Shown here in pieces: positions 39,724 to 52,599 of a DNA stretch of 64,000 nt. The stretch lies in the NCBI GenBank assembly GCA_004026145.2, contig CP034995.1:45001-109000 (forward strand), given 5' to 3'. Under the pieces are notes generated by a model. It was not told the DNA's origin. It saw only the letters and a list, made by a program, of their open reading frames with translations, and made no database searches. Numbering within the stretch: the first letter of the stretch is position 1; each line of letters starts with the position of its first letter. The stretch is from Takifugu bimaculatus (lineage: Eukaryota; Chordata; Actinopteri; Tetraodontiformes; Tetraodontidae). The position numbers and the translations under genes are program-made.

Positions 39724-41069
39724 TACGTGAGTGAGTGAGAGAGAGAGAGGGAGAAAGTGTGTGAGCACCCTCCCCTCGTGCATGCATGCATGCCCACCCA
39801 CCCTTTTGCTGGTGTGAAATAAGGAGATATTGGTCTGAATGTAGAAGAGGATTCTCTGCTGCAGCGTTCAGTTGAATTTCCATTTCTTTTACCACAGGAC
39901 ACAATGGCAGACTGGGAAAGTTTGTCTTTTTGTTCAGTGCCCCACCCACACCTGAGAGCAGCCAGGAAAACGGGCGCCCTGTTGGAGAAGGGGTGTGAAT
40001 GATGTATGGAGCTCTCATCTGTGATAAAGCTCATCCCACACTCTTTCCTATTACTTGTGTTTTCAGGGCTTTTGTGCTCTTGTTAGCAGGTCGATGAGGG
40101 CAGCTTCTAGAGGAGGAGGGCTGACTGCAGGCACTCAGATAATACTACTCATATTGTTAACTCTCCTCTACTCTCCTCTACCTCTTTTCCATCTTTCCCT
40201 TGCTCTCTTCATCCATTTCTTCCTCCCTTCATCTCCTGGGCAACAGAAATTACTTGTCCCCTTGCAAGGGCGCATCATCAATTCCATGATTCATTGCGCG
40301 TTGCCACTGTAATGGCAGCTTCTTTGATTGAATCGAGGGCACGCCCACATTTCTGTCTCAGCCTGGACACAGTTATATGTGATAGAGATGATTTCTAAAT
40401 GAAAGGCTTATTTTCCTAACCTTTAAGCGCACCTTCACCTGCCATCCTCCCGTCTCCCCGTCCATCGCTGAATAGATCTCCCACGGTTTTCAAGGTGTGA
40501 GCTTTGTTTGCTTGACCCTCGCGCCATTTCAGTCTGTTTGAGTTTTTTGGGGTGGTCTGTTTACTACTGAATGTTAATTCTGCAATAAACTGTGTTTTTC
40601 TATTGGGACCAGCATAATGGGCAATACAAGGAGAAAGGGAAGAGCTTTTGCTCCCTGTTAATTTACTGCTCACTACTGCATAGCTCCCCCTCCCATTTCT
40701 ATCTCGTTCATCCAATTTCAGTAATCAGCCTCACCATTCCATTTTCATCCCCCCCATGTTATTTCTATGTTGCTGTTGGTGGGAAATGAAAAGTACTGTC
40801 TCTTTTTATACTCATTATATTTCTACATGCTGCATATCAAGTTTACTGTACAGCTTTGCTTGCTAAATCTTTTAGTAATCCCAGGTCATATGACCAATTT
40901 GGATTTATTTTTAAAAATAAAATCAAAACTGTGGACACACACAACAGTCATCATATTGGTATTGACCACCAGGAACAGGCAGTCATTAATTGTTGGCTCC
41001 AAAAAAATCCTCATGGCACAACATTAAAAACAGGTCTACTCTAATTAGCGTGCGTTTCAGTGAATGGTT

Positions 41070-41074
41070 TGTGT

Positions 41075-41123
<49 letters not shown>
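41070..41123. repeat. (TG)n microsatellite
   Basis: TG tract of about 54 bp with one TA interruption. Confidence 0.95.
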
Positions 41124-41125
<2 letters not shown>

Positions 41126-42924
41126 CGATAAATAGTTGATTACTGGTCCTGTTGTTTTTAGCTGCTACAGTGTATTATTTCTTACCTTGGACAGGAGAGC
41201 TAATACTTGCCGCGTCAGCCATTTGAATGGTCATTAGTGTCGCCCAGAGAGCTTCTTGGGTGGTGAAGCATTCGACCTTGGTTCTTTCCCCTCAGTTATG
41301 TCATCCTCTTGTTTGATTGCTGTGTTCAGTGCTCCATGTGCAAATCATGACGTGAATCCAACGTTTTGGCACTGATTTATGTATGTACCCGTGTGACCTG
41401 CGGGACTCACCTCACATATAAAAATGACAATCTGCTGAACCCTCTACATTATTCTCTCTCTCTGACTTTCACATTAGTTGAAATTCTATCTTCCACAAAG
41501 GCAGAAGAGCAATTTTGCACGTTGAGTTGCTCGTAAGGCCATCCTGACTTTGTGTACGATCTTTTTTATTGGCACATAATAGAAGCTGCTGTCAGTGCTA
41601 TTTTTATGTCTGTTGTCAGATGTTATCCTCAGGCTGAATTGCAATTATAATTTACTTAAATTTGTCACATCGTATTACAGAAGGAATTCAATTAGAAGAA
41701 GGTAACTGGGCTTAACTGACAACAAGTTGTGTCTGTCAGCAGCTTAATGTGATGCTAGAACAAAATAATTGACTGATACACAAGTTAGTCTGAATGAGAT
41801 CCAATTTTGGTGTGTGACCACAAGTCAGGAAAGTCAGGAGTCTGGAAATAAAAGGGTTTATGAGTTACACAAACTGAAGCTGATTCCCCAACGATGCTCA
41901 CATCTTAAAGGCACCACTTCCAATCAATAGACGGGTTGAGCAGTTGAGTCAAGACCAACATACTTTGTGCACCTTTACCTTCTGTTTCTTTCCATAGACT
42001 CTGGTGTCAACCGTCCCCCTCTGCTAAAACTGCTCAACTCAGAGCAAAAGTTAAATCAAACAACCTGTCTGAATGATGAATGGATCAGCAATGAGAGAAA
42101 GGAGGAATGGAAGAGTGGGCAGTGCTGGAAAAGGTCACAATGTCCCTTGAAACGTAACCTCAAGTGTTTGACCTTGGAGATTCTGAGTGTTGATCTTTGA
42201 GTTCTGTCTCGTCTCTGACATCACATGGTTGGCTGAGTGGATGAATGTGAGGACATTTGGTATTTGGAGAGGGGGGGGGCAAAGGTCATAGTTCCGTATG
42301 AGCGGAAAGAAACCACAATCCCCTTCCTACATTTAGAGCCAGGAAAAGCATTAACAGAACATCCTGAATTTAGGCTGCTAAATCATTAGGTTTACATAAA
42401 TACCGTTCTGACAGAAACATTTGTGTCTTGTGTTCCTAAAATAAGATGTGTGTTGTTGTTATTATCAGGAGACAAACCCAGGCACTGTAGCTCTTTCTAG
42501 GGTGCTGGTCCTGTTATCTTTCCCTTCTGTCCTGCAATAGATGTGGGTCCATATAAAAACGTTGCTTTGTTACATCTAAAGGTAAAAGTAATGGCGGAAC
42601 CCCCCCTGAGTGATTTTACAGTCACCTTCAAGGTCCAGAAATCATTGTCTGATTCTGTCCCGCTCACTGGAAGACATTTGATTGTTTCAGTAACGATAAC
42701 AGAATCTCTCCCAGCCGGTTGCTACAGATACAGATCCTGTTCTTTTCTGTCTCTGGAGCCTGTTTGACTTCAGATTCAATAACTGCTGAGAAACAGACTT
42801 CACCACAAAACAAAATATAAAAAGCATTTCCTCAGTAGACCAGTAAGTGACAACTATGTGCATGGTTGCTTGATAAATAATCTGATGAAAAGAATAGTTC
42901 TCCTATATACTTGACATGGCAATA

Positions 42925-42956
42925 GTGTGTGTGTGTATGTGTGTGTGTGTGTGTGC
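42925..42956. repeat. (TG)n microsatellite
   Basis: TG tract of about 32 bp with one TA interruption. Confidence 0.92.
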
Positions 42957-43095
42957 TTGAGACAGTGTTTGTTTCCGAGGGTTAATATATGCCTGGTGTA
43001 ATGAGAGGGAAATTACTTTGTGCTGCTAAGCCCTTGGGCTAAAACATCACAGTTATGATGAACAAGAGTTTTACAAAGCCTTCACTTAAGAAGCT

Positions 43096-43096
<1 letters not shown>

Positions 43097-43135
<39 letters not shown>

Positions 43136-43168
43136 CAGAAGCACACACACACATGCAGAAGCACACAC
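43097..43168. repeat. (CA)n tract plus ACATGCAGAAGCACACAC tandem repeat
   Basis: A perfect CA tract (about 43097-43132) runs into two tandem copies of a unit of about 20 bp built on ACATGCAGAAGCACACAC. The CA tract has evidently seeded a small higher-order repeat. Confidence 0.9.
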
Positions 43169-43264
43169 AGAGAGGGATGAGATCCATCGGCTATCAGAAG
43201 AATATAGTAAGATATCAACTCTTGGACCCGGTGTAGGCAGCATTTTGTATTTACATACTAAACA

Positions 43265-43266
<2 letters not shown>

Positions 43267-43316
<50 letters not shown>

Positions 43317-43354
43317 AGTCAGTCAGTCAGTGTCATGGTGTCATGGTGTCATGG
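43267..43354. repeat. Compound (TGTC)n-(CAGT)n-(GTGTCATG)n microsatellite
   Basis: About twelve TGTC units switch at about 43314 to four CAGT units and then to three copies of an 8-bp GTGTCATG unit. Three repeat units in direct succession at one locus suggest repeated slippage from related seed sequences. Confidence 0.95.
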
Positions 43355-43481
43355 AGCAGATTGTTGCATTTCTCATCATGGAATGGTCATAGAGTCAGAG
43401 GGTGGGGGTGTTAGTGTGGCTGTGGGCAGCTTGATGTCTTTGCTGATATAAAGCCTGTCAGCTGAAGACAGGTCCTGTCAC

Positions 43482-43508
43482 TGTGTGTGTGTATCTTACA
43501 CACACACA
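43482..43508. repeat. TG/CA inverted repeat (12-bp arms)
   Basis: TGTGTGTGTGTA at 43482-43493 faces its exact reverse complement at 43497-43508 across a 3-base spacer. It could extrude as a small hairpin; no function is evident. Confidence 0.75.
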
Positions 43509-45355
43509 AACACACACACACAGACTTCAACGTAGTTCAGCAATCAGCAAAAGTAGGGGACAGTCTTACAGCTGAGTGTAGTGATACTTTATCAGTGCTC
43601 CGTCACAGACTTTAGAAGTGTTTGTGTTTTATATGCAGACCAGCATATGTGTGCATAATTATTTCAGATTGATTTCTGCTGTGCCGTATCTTTATGCCTT
43701 CCCTCCAACATCCACAGAACAGCCTGTTATCCATTTCTGCCCTGTTGTCTCAGGGGACATCTGTAGGATACCGCTGTTGAATGAGGTCTGTCTGTGGGGG
43801 TCCGAGTTTGGACGTCCACATACTGCATGAATCACCTCCACAGGTGTTATATTTGCATCTCTATGAGTAGGGCTCTTCATCATGGGGCGCTGTGGTCTTT
43901 ATATTGGAATTAATTCTAAATGAATGCAAAGTCCGCTTAATTTTTTCTTCTGTTCAAACTATAATTGATCTCGGCTTAAAATGTACAGATAGCAATATAT
44001 GGCTGCGATCTGTTGATGCGGAACAAAAGCAGGTGTGCATTTAAGTATATCAGTTTGGTATTTAGGTGACAATTATCACAGCGGTGTGTAAAGTACCGGT
44101 AGTGTTTTACCCCAGTCTCATGAATGACCCCTGCAGCCTCCCTGTGGTCTCCCACTGTCACACAGTGATTATTTCAAACTCAATTTAAGTTAATCAGTCA
44201 TAGTTTTCTCATTATTCTGCCTCATTGTTCGACGTGCATTAATATTTCATTTTGTTTAGGACAATTTTACCTGTGTGGTGAAATGCACTCCACCCACAAC
44301 TGGGCCTAAATTCCCCAACAGAGTAATACGATATGTTTCAGAGTAATAAGATACTGTATGTTGACACAAACCAATGATGCATTCTGAGTCCTAAAAAGCA
44401 AACATGTCTCTTTTCTAAAACTAAAGAGATGCTGATTTCTCCTGATTTCTGTGATGTCTGTGGCATCAGTGCTGAGCCTTTAGTGCTCGCACAGCTCCCA
44501 GTGCGTGAATCCTACAGCATATGGCAGCAACTACTGAAATGATCTCAGGAGTACCTGAAACATATGCCTGTTTTTCAGCTTCACAGCCTACTCTGAGAGA
44601 TCATAAATGACCCTTTTTGAAAGGAAGAGCTATTCAGAAACTCCAAACTGCATTTGTAGTCATCATTTTTCCAGGAGGAACATTCATGAGGATGAACAAG
44701 GATAGTTCACAAGTAGCTCCTTGCTCTCCTCAGTGCATTTTTCACATCTATTGTCCCCCTACTTCTGTGTCCAAACTGCAGATAACATCAGCAGCGCCGC
44801 TTGCTGTTAAAGATGCTAACCAGAATCTCATTTTGTCTGCTAAGTTTGGTTATGAGTTATGCACAAGATGGAGGACCTTAAAATAATTTTCTTTATAGTT
44901 ACAGATTCCTGTTCATGAATATAAGCGTAGCTTTAGCCATTTTAATTTCTTTCAGACAAAGAAAAATATTTAGTACAGATATTTAGTAAATATTCTCAAA
45001 TACATTGAGGCTGCGCATGAAACTATTTTTAGCATGTCTTTGTCATCAGTAGCTCAAACAGTTAAAAACTTATTTCGGAAAGGGGTTAAAATCAGATACG
45101 GGCATCCATCATAGCAATGATGAGTGTGGGTTGCACATGTACAACTCAGTAAAACTTGTTTATTATTCTGTGAATACATATGAAAAGCTTTCACTCCATT
45201 TAAAGAGTTTTAAGGTTGTTAATAAAACAAAAGACTATTTAGCATAATCATATTTTCGCTTTAGGTGTTGTAAAGCAATTTAAGTATGTAAGAAAGCCTC
45301 CCGGGCATCCGTCTCTAGAAATTTCCGAACATCAGCCAAGGAGAGAGACTGCAAA

Positions 45356-45357
<2 letters not shown>

Positions 45358-45392
<35 letters not shown>

Positions 45393-45402
45393 GGGGGGGG
45401 GG
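45358..45402. repeat. (TG)n followed by poly-G
   Basis: About 32 bp of TG repeat run directly into about 13 G. A sequencing- and assembly-fragile spot. Confidence 0.93.
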
Positions 45403-46317
45403 TACTGGCTGGCAGGTCCCCCACTGATTATTTTGATTAATTAGGCCTAGACTTTGTCAAAGATATATTTGGAGTTTGTATGCAAAGAGCCCCCCAGTAA
45501 TAATAGCAGTTGGTTCTAGATGTGTGGTTTTATTCTGCCTGTTTACTTTATTTTGCCCTGAATTGGGAAAAACTTTCTCAACACCGCTAAAAATGAGAGC
45601 ATTGCCTGATTATGTCTCACAATTTAAGTTCAACGACAAGGCAGATCTGAGTCCTGCATCCTGGTATAGTCCCACTGGAGTCAGCGTCCAAGACCCATCA
45701 TTGATCTCATCCTTTACATATTTTCCTGAAATAACCTGACATCTATGTGAGCCTTTTCAAATTTGTTTATGCATGCATATGAGCCCGCAGACAGACAGAC
45801 AGACAGACTGGCAGAAGGGCTACCTGTGAAATTACTTTTCTCATCCTTGCAATAACTTTATAGAACACCCTTCCCTTTTGCTTTGCTTTTCCCACTCGCA
45901 CACTTTGCATCCCTTTTATTTATGCGCACGCATTCACTTCAATTCCTCTCAGACTTGTCACACTTTAGTCTCCAACCTTTTTTATTCAATCAATCTCCAT
46001 CCCATCTCTGTCCCCTGACAGCCAGCGGTGTTGCTGATGTTGTAAAGGCCATTTTGTGTGAATCAAAGCATTGCTGCGTCTCCTCCATTAACCATTCATG
46101 AGGTCGCCCGGCTCAGGTTCGTATACCTGCATCGGTGTGGTTCACGGACCGAAAAGGGATTAGGAGAATGTCACGTTTAATACAGACGTGTGATATCAGG
46201 GGGAGAGAGGGAGATGGAATACTTGTTTATCTCATCAGCAGGCTAACGAGAAGCAGGTCTTGACCCGCACCAAATTGTCTTGAATGGCTGAAACAGAAGA
46301 CAGATTACAGGTGTTGC

Positions 46318-46318
<1 letters not shown>

Positions 46319-46344
<26 letters not shown>
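46319..46344. repeat. (TG)n microsatellite
   Basis: Perfect TG tract of about 26 bp. Confidence 0.92.
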
Positions 46345-46349
<5 letters not shown>

Positions 46350-46905
46350 GTCGTCTATTCAACCCCACGTGCATTTTTTGGATGTTATAACACATGTGTT
46401 ACAATTTCACCACTATGATCATATTCATTAGAACAGATATAAATAATAAAGCAAAAAAGTTGAGGAAGAACGATCTGTCGGAAAGAGAAAAGGGGTGGAC
46501 TGAAAGTGCTGACTTAGCTGGAGGTTGGATGGAAGGATTCATCATTGGTCACAATGTTTGAATAAATCACAGCATGGGTAAAAAAGAGACAGGGGATGGA
46601 GGGGAAGCAGGGGGAGAAACGGAAGTGATACCAGGCTTGTCTAGCTTAGCAGGAGCAGCAGAGGCAGGGCAATTATAGGCAGAGGGAAAAAGCCTGTTCA
46701 TTAAGAAGAAAAAGGAACGTCAGTGAGGTAGTGTTTGCCTTTCCTGACAGCACTCATCCCTTTTGGACTTCTAGTTCATCTGAAGGAGGCAAAAACAAAG
46801 GTGATGTGTTGTTCACACCCTTAAACTGTCATCGCCCGCAAGATCTTTTAGTAATTAAAAGATGGGCATTAACGGCATTCATTACTGGAGTGCACACATA
46901 TGTAG

Positions 46906-46935
46906 ACACGCACGCACGCGCGCGCGCACACACAC
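46906..46935. repeat. Alternating CACG/CGCG/CACA tract (Z-DNA candidate)
   Basis: About 30 bp of strictly alternating pyrimidine-purine, with a core of (CG)5-6 between CA steps. CG alternation is the strongest Z-forming sequence, and CpG is otherwise scarce in this intron. Confidence 0.8.
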
Positions 46936-47069
46936 TTACACCGTAATTGCAAGAGGGGCTAGGAAACTAAACCGAGTGTTAAAGCACCTTTGAAGTTCTC
47001 AAATGCATCTTTCTTCCACCTTCTCCAGCCCCTCAGCTGAAATATTTATGCAGCTGAGACATGGATGAA

Positions 47070-47092
47070 GGGGTGGGGGCGGGTGGGGGTGG
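47070..47092 (+). other. G-quadruplex candidate
   Basis: Four G runs of 4, 5, 3 and 5 are separated by single bases (T, C, T) and followed by TGG. One-base loops are the most stable class of intramolecular quadruplex. In intron 1 it would also be present in the nascent RNA, because the G-rich strand is the sense strand. Confidence 0.6.
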
Positions 47093-48927
47093 ACACTTTT
47101 GGGCTTCTATAGACAGCTGTAGATACTACGGAAAGATGGCTGCTTGTAAAATGTTTGTAAATGTGTGGCATTCTGCTTTTAAAGAATTTAAGTCAGGTAG
47201 ATGGGTAGGTTGGGACTGAGGCATCCCCCTCCCAAAAAAAACTGTTGCAGTTATTGCTGCTGAGGAATGATTGGAGGCACAGTTTACCTGTAAACAAGTA
47301 ATTTTCTCCAACCATGTCATCAAAGATATTTCTGCCAACATTTTTTAAACTGCTGTTACACTCTTTTCTGTGTTCTGTTCTGTTCCTAAAAATATCAGCC
47401 AGGTCACATGCTGACAACCCAACACCATAAATGATCATTTCTTCTGCCAACAATGAGCCTTTATACCCTATACCTGTGATTTCTGCATCATTATCCGCAA
47501 ACGCGTTTATTTCTGACAAACATCTGTGCAGCTATAGAAATGGGCCTCATCTTCTGTGTTTATCTACAGTATATGTGACCTTTCTGTGCATGTGTGTCAA
47601 CGTGGAAGCGAGTAAACAGAAGTCGCATTGTATCTGGGCAAGGACATTTTTCAGCGTTATTGAATTAATTGGAGTCTGTAAGAACAACACTTACCGAGAC
47701 AGTCTGCCCTTCAAACAGTGTGTCACTTTAGCTGCCCTTTATGGAATAGGTTGTGGGGGAGAGGGGGGGTTGGAAGAATAAAGGAGATGGGGGGGGAAAT
47801 GGAAACGGTACTGAGCACACACATTTAGGTGGAAGCACAATGCACAGCAAAACGGGTACAAGCAGATTGTTAATGAATGACGACAAGGAGAGGAAACCAA
47901 GGAAAGCAGATCTGGAGCTAAAAAGGACAGCTGGAATTCAGCTGCAGACTGGTTCTAACCACAAGGCTCAGTTGACAATGTCAATAAGTAAATGAGTTGA
48001 TCCCCCCTAATGTCTGTAGTGGTCTGTAAAATCTGCCTTATGCTACGAAGTCAGGCTAACAACCCAAATAGAAGTATGAAGTCAACTGTTAGTTAGGATG
48101 CAAAACCTGTTGCTTCGAATACTTGGAGCACCATTTTAAAATGCCCGAGTTGAAGCGAATCTCTATTCCTCAGGCAACCTGACTCTTGCTACTCGCATGT
48201 GACCTCAGCAACTCTTGCATGACACTGTGGTGTGAATAAAAGTTTAACTCACATTTCTGCTTTGTCCATAGAAGTTTAGTTGTGAAGTGGATATGTCCGT
48301 GTCCATGCTTAGAATATTTTAAAGCTAAAAAAAGGTTGGATACAAACTGAGCCTCGGGGATACCTGACCTGCCATAAGACTGTAGAGAGGAATTTAAAAA
48401 CAGGATAATGAGCACTGTTGCTCCTCAGGTTGCCTCAATTCCTGCTCCCAGTGTCCGTCCTCCTTTCACTTACCTGTAGCTCCAGGTCAGATGACCTTTT
48501 CTAACATTTACCTCCTCGTCCTTCCGTCCTTACCTTCTGTCTGGGCTGCCAGGTTGTTACAAAGATATCCTAGGTGTTTAGGTTTTCATTTCTCCCTTTA
48601 ATAATGAATGAAAGGCTATAAATCATCAGTCACTTCCAAACCCTGTTACCTACGATGTCCAAGGTCAGGACAGCTGCAGCCGTCAGAGGGGATGACGGCT
48701 ACAGGCAGTTCTCTCTGTGGAGCAAAACGTGCCAAATAAATATGAAATTATTCTTATTTCGCTCTTTTCTCATCCATTCTCCCTCCAGTGTGCTGACATA
48801 GGAGCAGACAGATGTGTGTGTGCTTCAGTGCCTCTGTGCTTCCTACCACATGTGCCCTGCAGCGTTGCCCACCTCTTAAATGTCACTGATCACAGTCTAT
48901 TCCACCTGATTAGCCCAGAACCCCCCC

Positions 48928-48928
<1 letters not shown>

Positions 48929-48960
<32 letters not shown>
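48929..48960. repeat. (CA)n microsatellite
   Basis: Perfect CA tract of about 32 bp. Confidence 0.95.
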
Positions 48961-48963
<3 letters not shown>

Positions 48964-50119
48964 AACACGCACATATACTAACACCACCTCTCTTCTTCAA
49001 ACTCCTGAGTTTCATATTTGTTTGCTTAAATTTTCTGTTTGATTCATTTCTCGTGGTCAAGTAGGTCTGTCAACTTCTAAAAGTTCCACACTTACATCCT
49101 GTCTGGCTCAGTTATCGCTCCGGTGATGCAGGAGGAAGCTTTTCCTCTGTGCTGCAGGGTTTCCTGCTGTTGTGTCGTGTTCTGTCCGACGGCAGACTCT
49201 GCAGTCCAGAGCAGTTCAGCTCCCATCGGACCACCTGACTTATTAGTTCAGCTGCTGCCTGCTGAGATCAGTTGGATTTCCAGTCATCATCATCCTCATC
49301 ATCATCAAAAACAGTTTCATGCTTAACTCTCATTTTTTATGGTCAGTAGATTCCTTCATCTTGAGCTAAATGTGTATTTTTAATACCTTGTCATCATTAA
49401 GGTCTGTTTTTATTCCTACGTGTAATGAGAGCGCGATCATCTTCATCCATTTTCAGGATCCTGCAGTGATAGACATCCAGCCGCCATGAGAATTACATGA
49501 GAAGTTAGTTGGGACTTTTTAATACAAGTACAACATTCACTCTCATTAATATTCCTGCACATCTTTGTTTGGTCTCTGCCATAGGGGAAATTCATATAAT
49601 TCCGCTGCTTCTCTATTTTATATCGATCATTTAATTAACTTTTCTTTTTTCTTCGCAACAAGCAGCAAAACCCATCTCATAATTCTTCCTCCTGCCTCAC
49701 GCAGCCAGTCCAATTAAGTGGTTTTAAATGCCTGTTGAAACAGGCGCCTGGTAGACTTATTAGGTTAGGATGAAACAGACTCATTTAAACACTCTAATCA
49801 AATAATTTTTTTTTATCTTAAAAACATGGCTATCAATACAACTTTAACTTTGCTTATGCATTGAAAAAAGCTATAATCTTCCCTCAAAGCTCTCCGCCCC
49901 TCACTTCCTCTGCCTGTTGGTCTGTTTTCTGTCTGTCTGCCCGCCTGTCTCTCCTCCCTCTGTGAGGAAAGAGAAAGGAAGATAGTATCAGTGAATCAGT
50001 ATTCATAGGCTATTGCCAGTTCTGTCAGCCCCTGTCTCACAGTAGGGTTTCAGCACTATGAAGATAAAGTGATTTTTCTGGAGTGAGTGACCCTAATTCT
50101 GACCCAACACACAAGTATG

Positions 50120-50148
50120 CACACACACACACACACACACACACACAG
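50120..50148. repeat. (CA)n microsatellite
   Basis: Perfect CA tract of about 29 bp. Confidence 0.94.
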
Positions 50149-51028
50149 GCATAATTAAGTAGGCTGCTGGAATGAAATCTCCTTTGACTAGATGTCAGTA
50201 AACTCACTTATGTCAGTGGTCAGGAATGAATTTACGCCACAGGATCATCTCCATATCAGAATGCACACCGCTACACCTATGATTGATTCTATACACATAC
50301 ACACAAACAAGAATTTTAATCAGTCACGCCGCTCCAGGGACAATAAAGAAAATCATACTACACCGCGGTAATATTTTTAAGATGTTTAAAGCAGAATAAG
50401 GCAAGAAAAGCAGCCATAGTCGGGGCATCTGTAGGTGTGATTTCTGCAACATTATGATGATTTTGCTTGTCTATCAACCCCTCTTCTCCTCCTGTCATTT
50501 CATCCTCATCTCCTCCCTCTCAGGTTCCATGCAGACCTCATCTTCTCTGTAAATTGAATTCCCAGCCAAGAGTAGAGAGAAGTGGAAGAAAGAGCATGTG
50601 TTTCTCTGTGCTAGTATGTATAGCAGCGCTGTGACAGTCTGGCTACAAAGAAACAAAACAAAAAGGAAGAGACCTTGAACTGTCAGGCTGTGACAGAGAT
50701 GGACAGAGGGCAGCCATGGAATGAAGGAGGAGCAAGGAGAGGAAGACACATCCGTGATAGGCAGTCAAGAGCTTACACGGCACAGCTTATGAGGAAAAAA
50801 GGGTTGGTCGGAGGGAGGCAAGGAACGGCGTAGAATGAGGGAACGAGGCAGTGTCATGCTGACATTGAGTGACAGAGACAGAGGAGGGGAGGAGAGAGAT
50901 GGAGAGACAACATCAGTGAGTGAAACATGCTGTTAGCTGACATTGTTCCTTTCAGAGAATTCTCCATCTGAAGCTCCTAATGGACTGGAAAGTAGACACA
51001 GGGAATAAATGGCAATAAGGAGCGGATT

Positions 51029-51076
51029 GTGTGTGTGTGGTCTGTGTGTGTGTGTCTGTGTCTGTGTGTGTGTGTA
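51029..51076. repeat. Interrupted (TG)n tract
   Basis: TG repeats broken by GTCTGTG-type interruptions. A CA tract of opposite strand bias follows 200 bp later (51270-51299). Confidence 0.88.
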
Positions 51077-51265
51077 AGGTTAAAATTGTACCTATAAAAC
51101 ATAGTTTATGTGTTGTAAAGTAAAAAACACACATTTCCATAGCTTCCTTTGTGTGCCCACCAGTTTGTAAATGCTGTAGTTTTACCTCAGTCCAGTTTTC
51201 CAATTTAATTCTCCTCACATTCACACTAAACAACAAACCATCCCATCCTTGACCGCTCGTCTCAC

Positions 51266-51269
<4 letters not shown>

Positions 51270-51299
<30 letters not shown>
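51270..51299. repeat. (CA)n microsatellite
   Basis: Perfect CA tract of about 30 bp. Confidence 0.94.
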
Positions 51300-52599
51300 C
51301 ACACATATTGTGCGGTACTGTATTCCCACTGGGGAAGCGTCCCTCTTGTGCACAGGCTATAGGAGGTATAGGATGAAAGAGTGGCAAATGGAGAGGAGAG
51401 AAGGGTGGTCCTAAGCCACTCTTTTGGAATAAAGAATGACATCAGCAATAGCCACCAGAGAAAATGGTTGGAGGAATGATTGGAAAAAAATCACAAAAGA
51501 GATGATTGAAATGATAGAAAATGGCAGGAGGGAAGGGAAGCTAAACTCAGCTGGGTTAGAGACTTGCAGATCTATGGGTGTAACTGTTTTCACCCTGAAA
51601 AAAACCCTTTACTCCAGATGCTTGTAGGGTGTTTGGTTGTATCCCAGATCTGACCACCTGAGCCGAGAGGGATAGACAGGATATAAAGTTCAAACAGCAA
51701 AGCACTTCGCTGAATTTGAGTCACATAAAAGGCTGAGTGAAGTCATACGACAGGTTACTCAAAGTATTTGAGTTGTGATACCATTTAGTCACAGTCGGAT
51801 GTTGAAAACTTTGGTCAGTAGCTCAGAGGAAGAGCACAGTTTGGAAATTATGACATTATATTAGAGCTTCATTGATCCCTGTGGAAATTGCCGTGCTCAG
51901 CCCCTCAACAGGAAATACTGCAGCAATAAAGAGATAGCAGGAACAAAAACAGCATACACTTTATATATGTTACAGACCTGCAAACACTTAATCAAGAATT
52001 GAAACGTATGTTTATGTCAGACTTGAAGCTATAAATCTAGAGAAATTCTATTAGAATTGTTATATTTAATGGTTTAATTATTAAATGGACATTAACAATA
52101 TAATCAAAACAAAATATTTTATAAGCTTTTTCTTTTAAGCATTGTGCACTTATGAGGGTTTTTGGGGCAGAGGTTTCATAATTGAATGTGATGTCTGAAC
52201 ATCTTGAAAGCATTGGCCAAATGAAAGCCTCAGATTCATCTGTTATTTGACAATTTGTCTAATGAAAAACCTAAATGGGAAAAGGAGTAGGCAGTTTAAT
52301 TTAATTATCAGCAACGTCACTGCAGGTTCTTTGTACAAAAGTAGCTGCGTCATGTGTGAGCTCTGTTTTTTTTGGGGGGGGGAAGGGGGATAAAAAAAAA
52401 TCCATGAAATGCTGTTTTTCTAGACCATTGATGTGTGGTGGTGCCGTGCAGTGACACTGATAGATGTTCGTGTAGAACCAAATGACTGATGTTCTACACA
52501 AGTTGCCCTTGAGGCCATGAATTTATTGTTACGTAAGATTGAAAGGCTTTATACTGTGATTACAACCTTTGTTAAAACCTTATTCAGTATATTCTGGTA

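Noticed and set aside
47193..47519. 108-codon minus-strand frame that looks protein-like
   Set aside because: It has no ATG (it opens with TTG), no recognisable family and no flanking splice signals.
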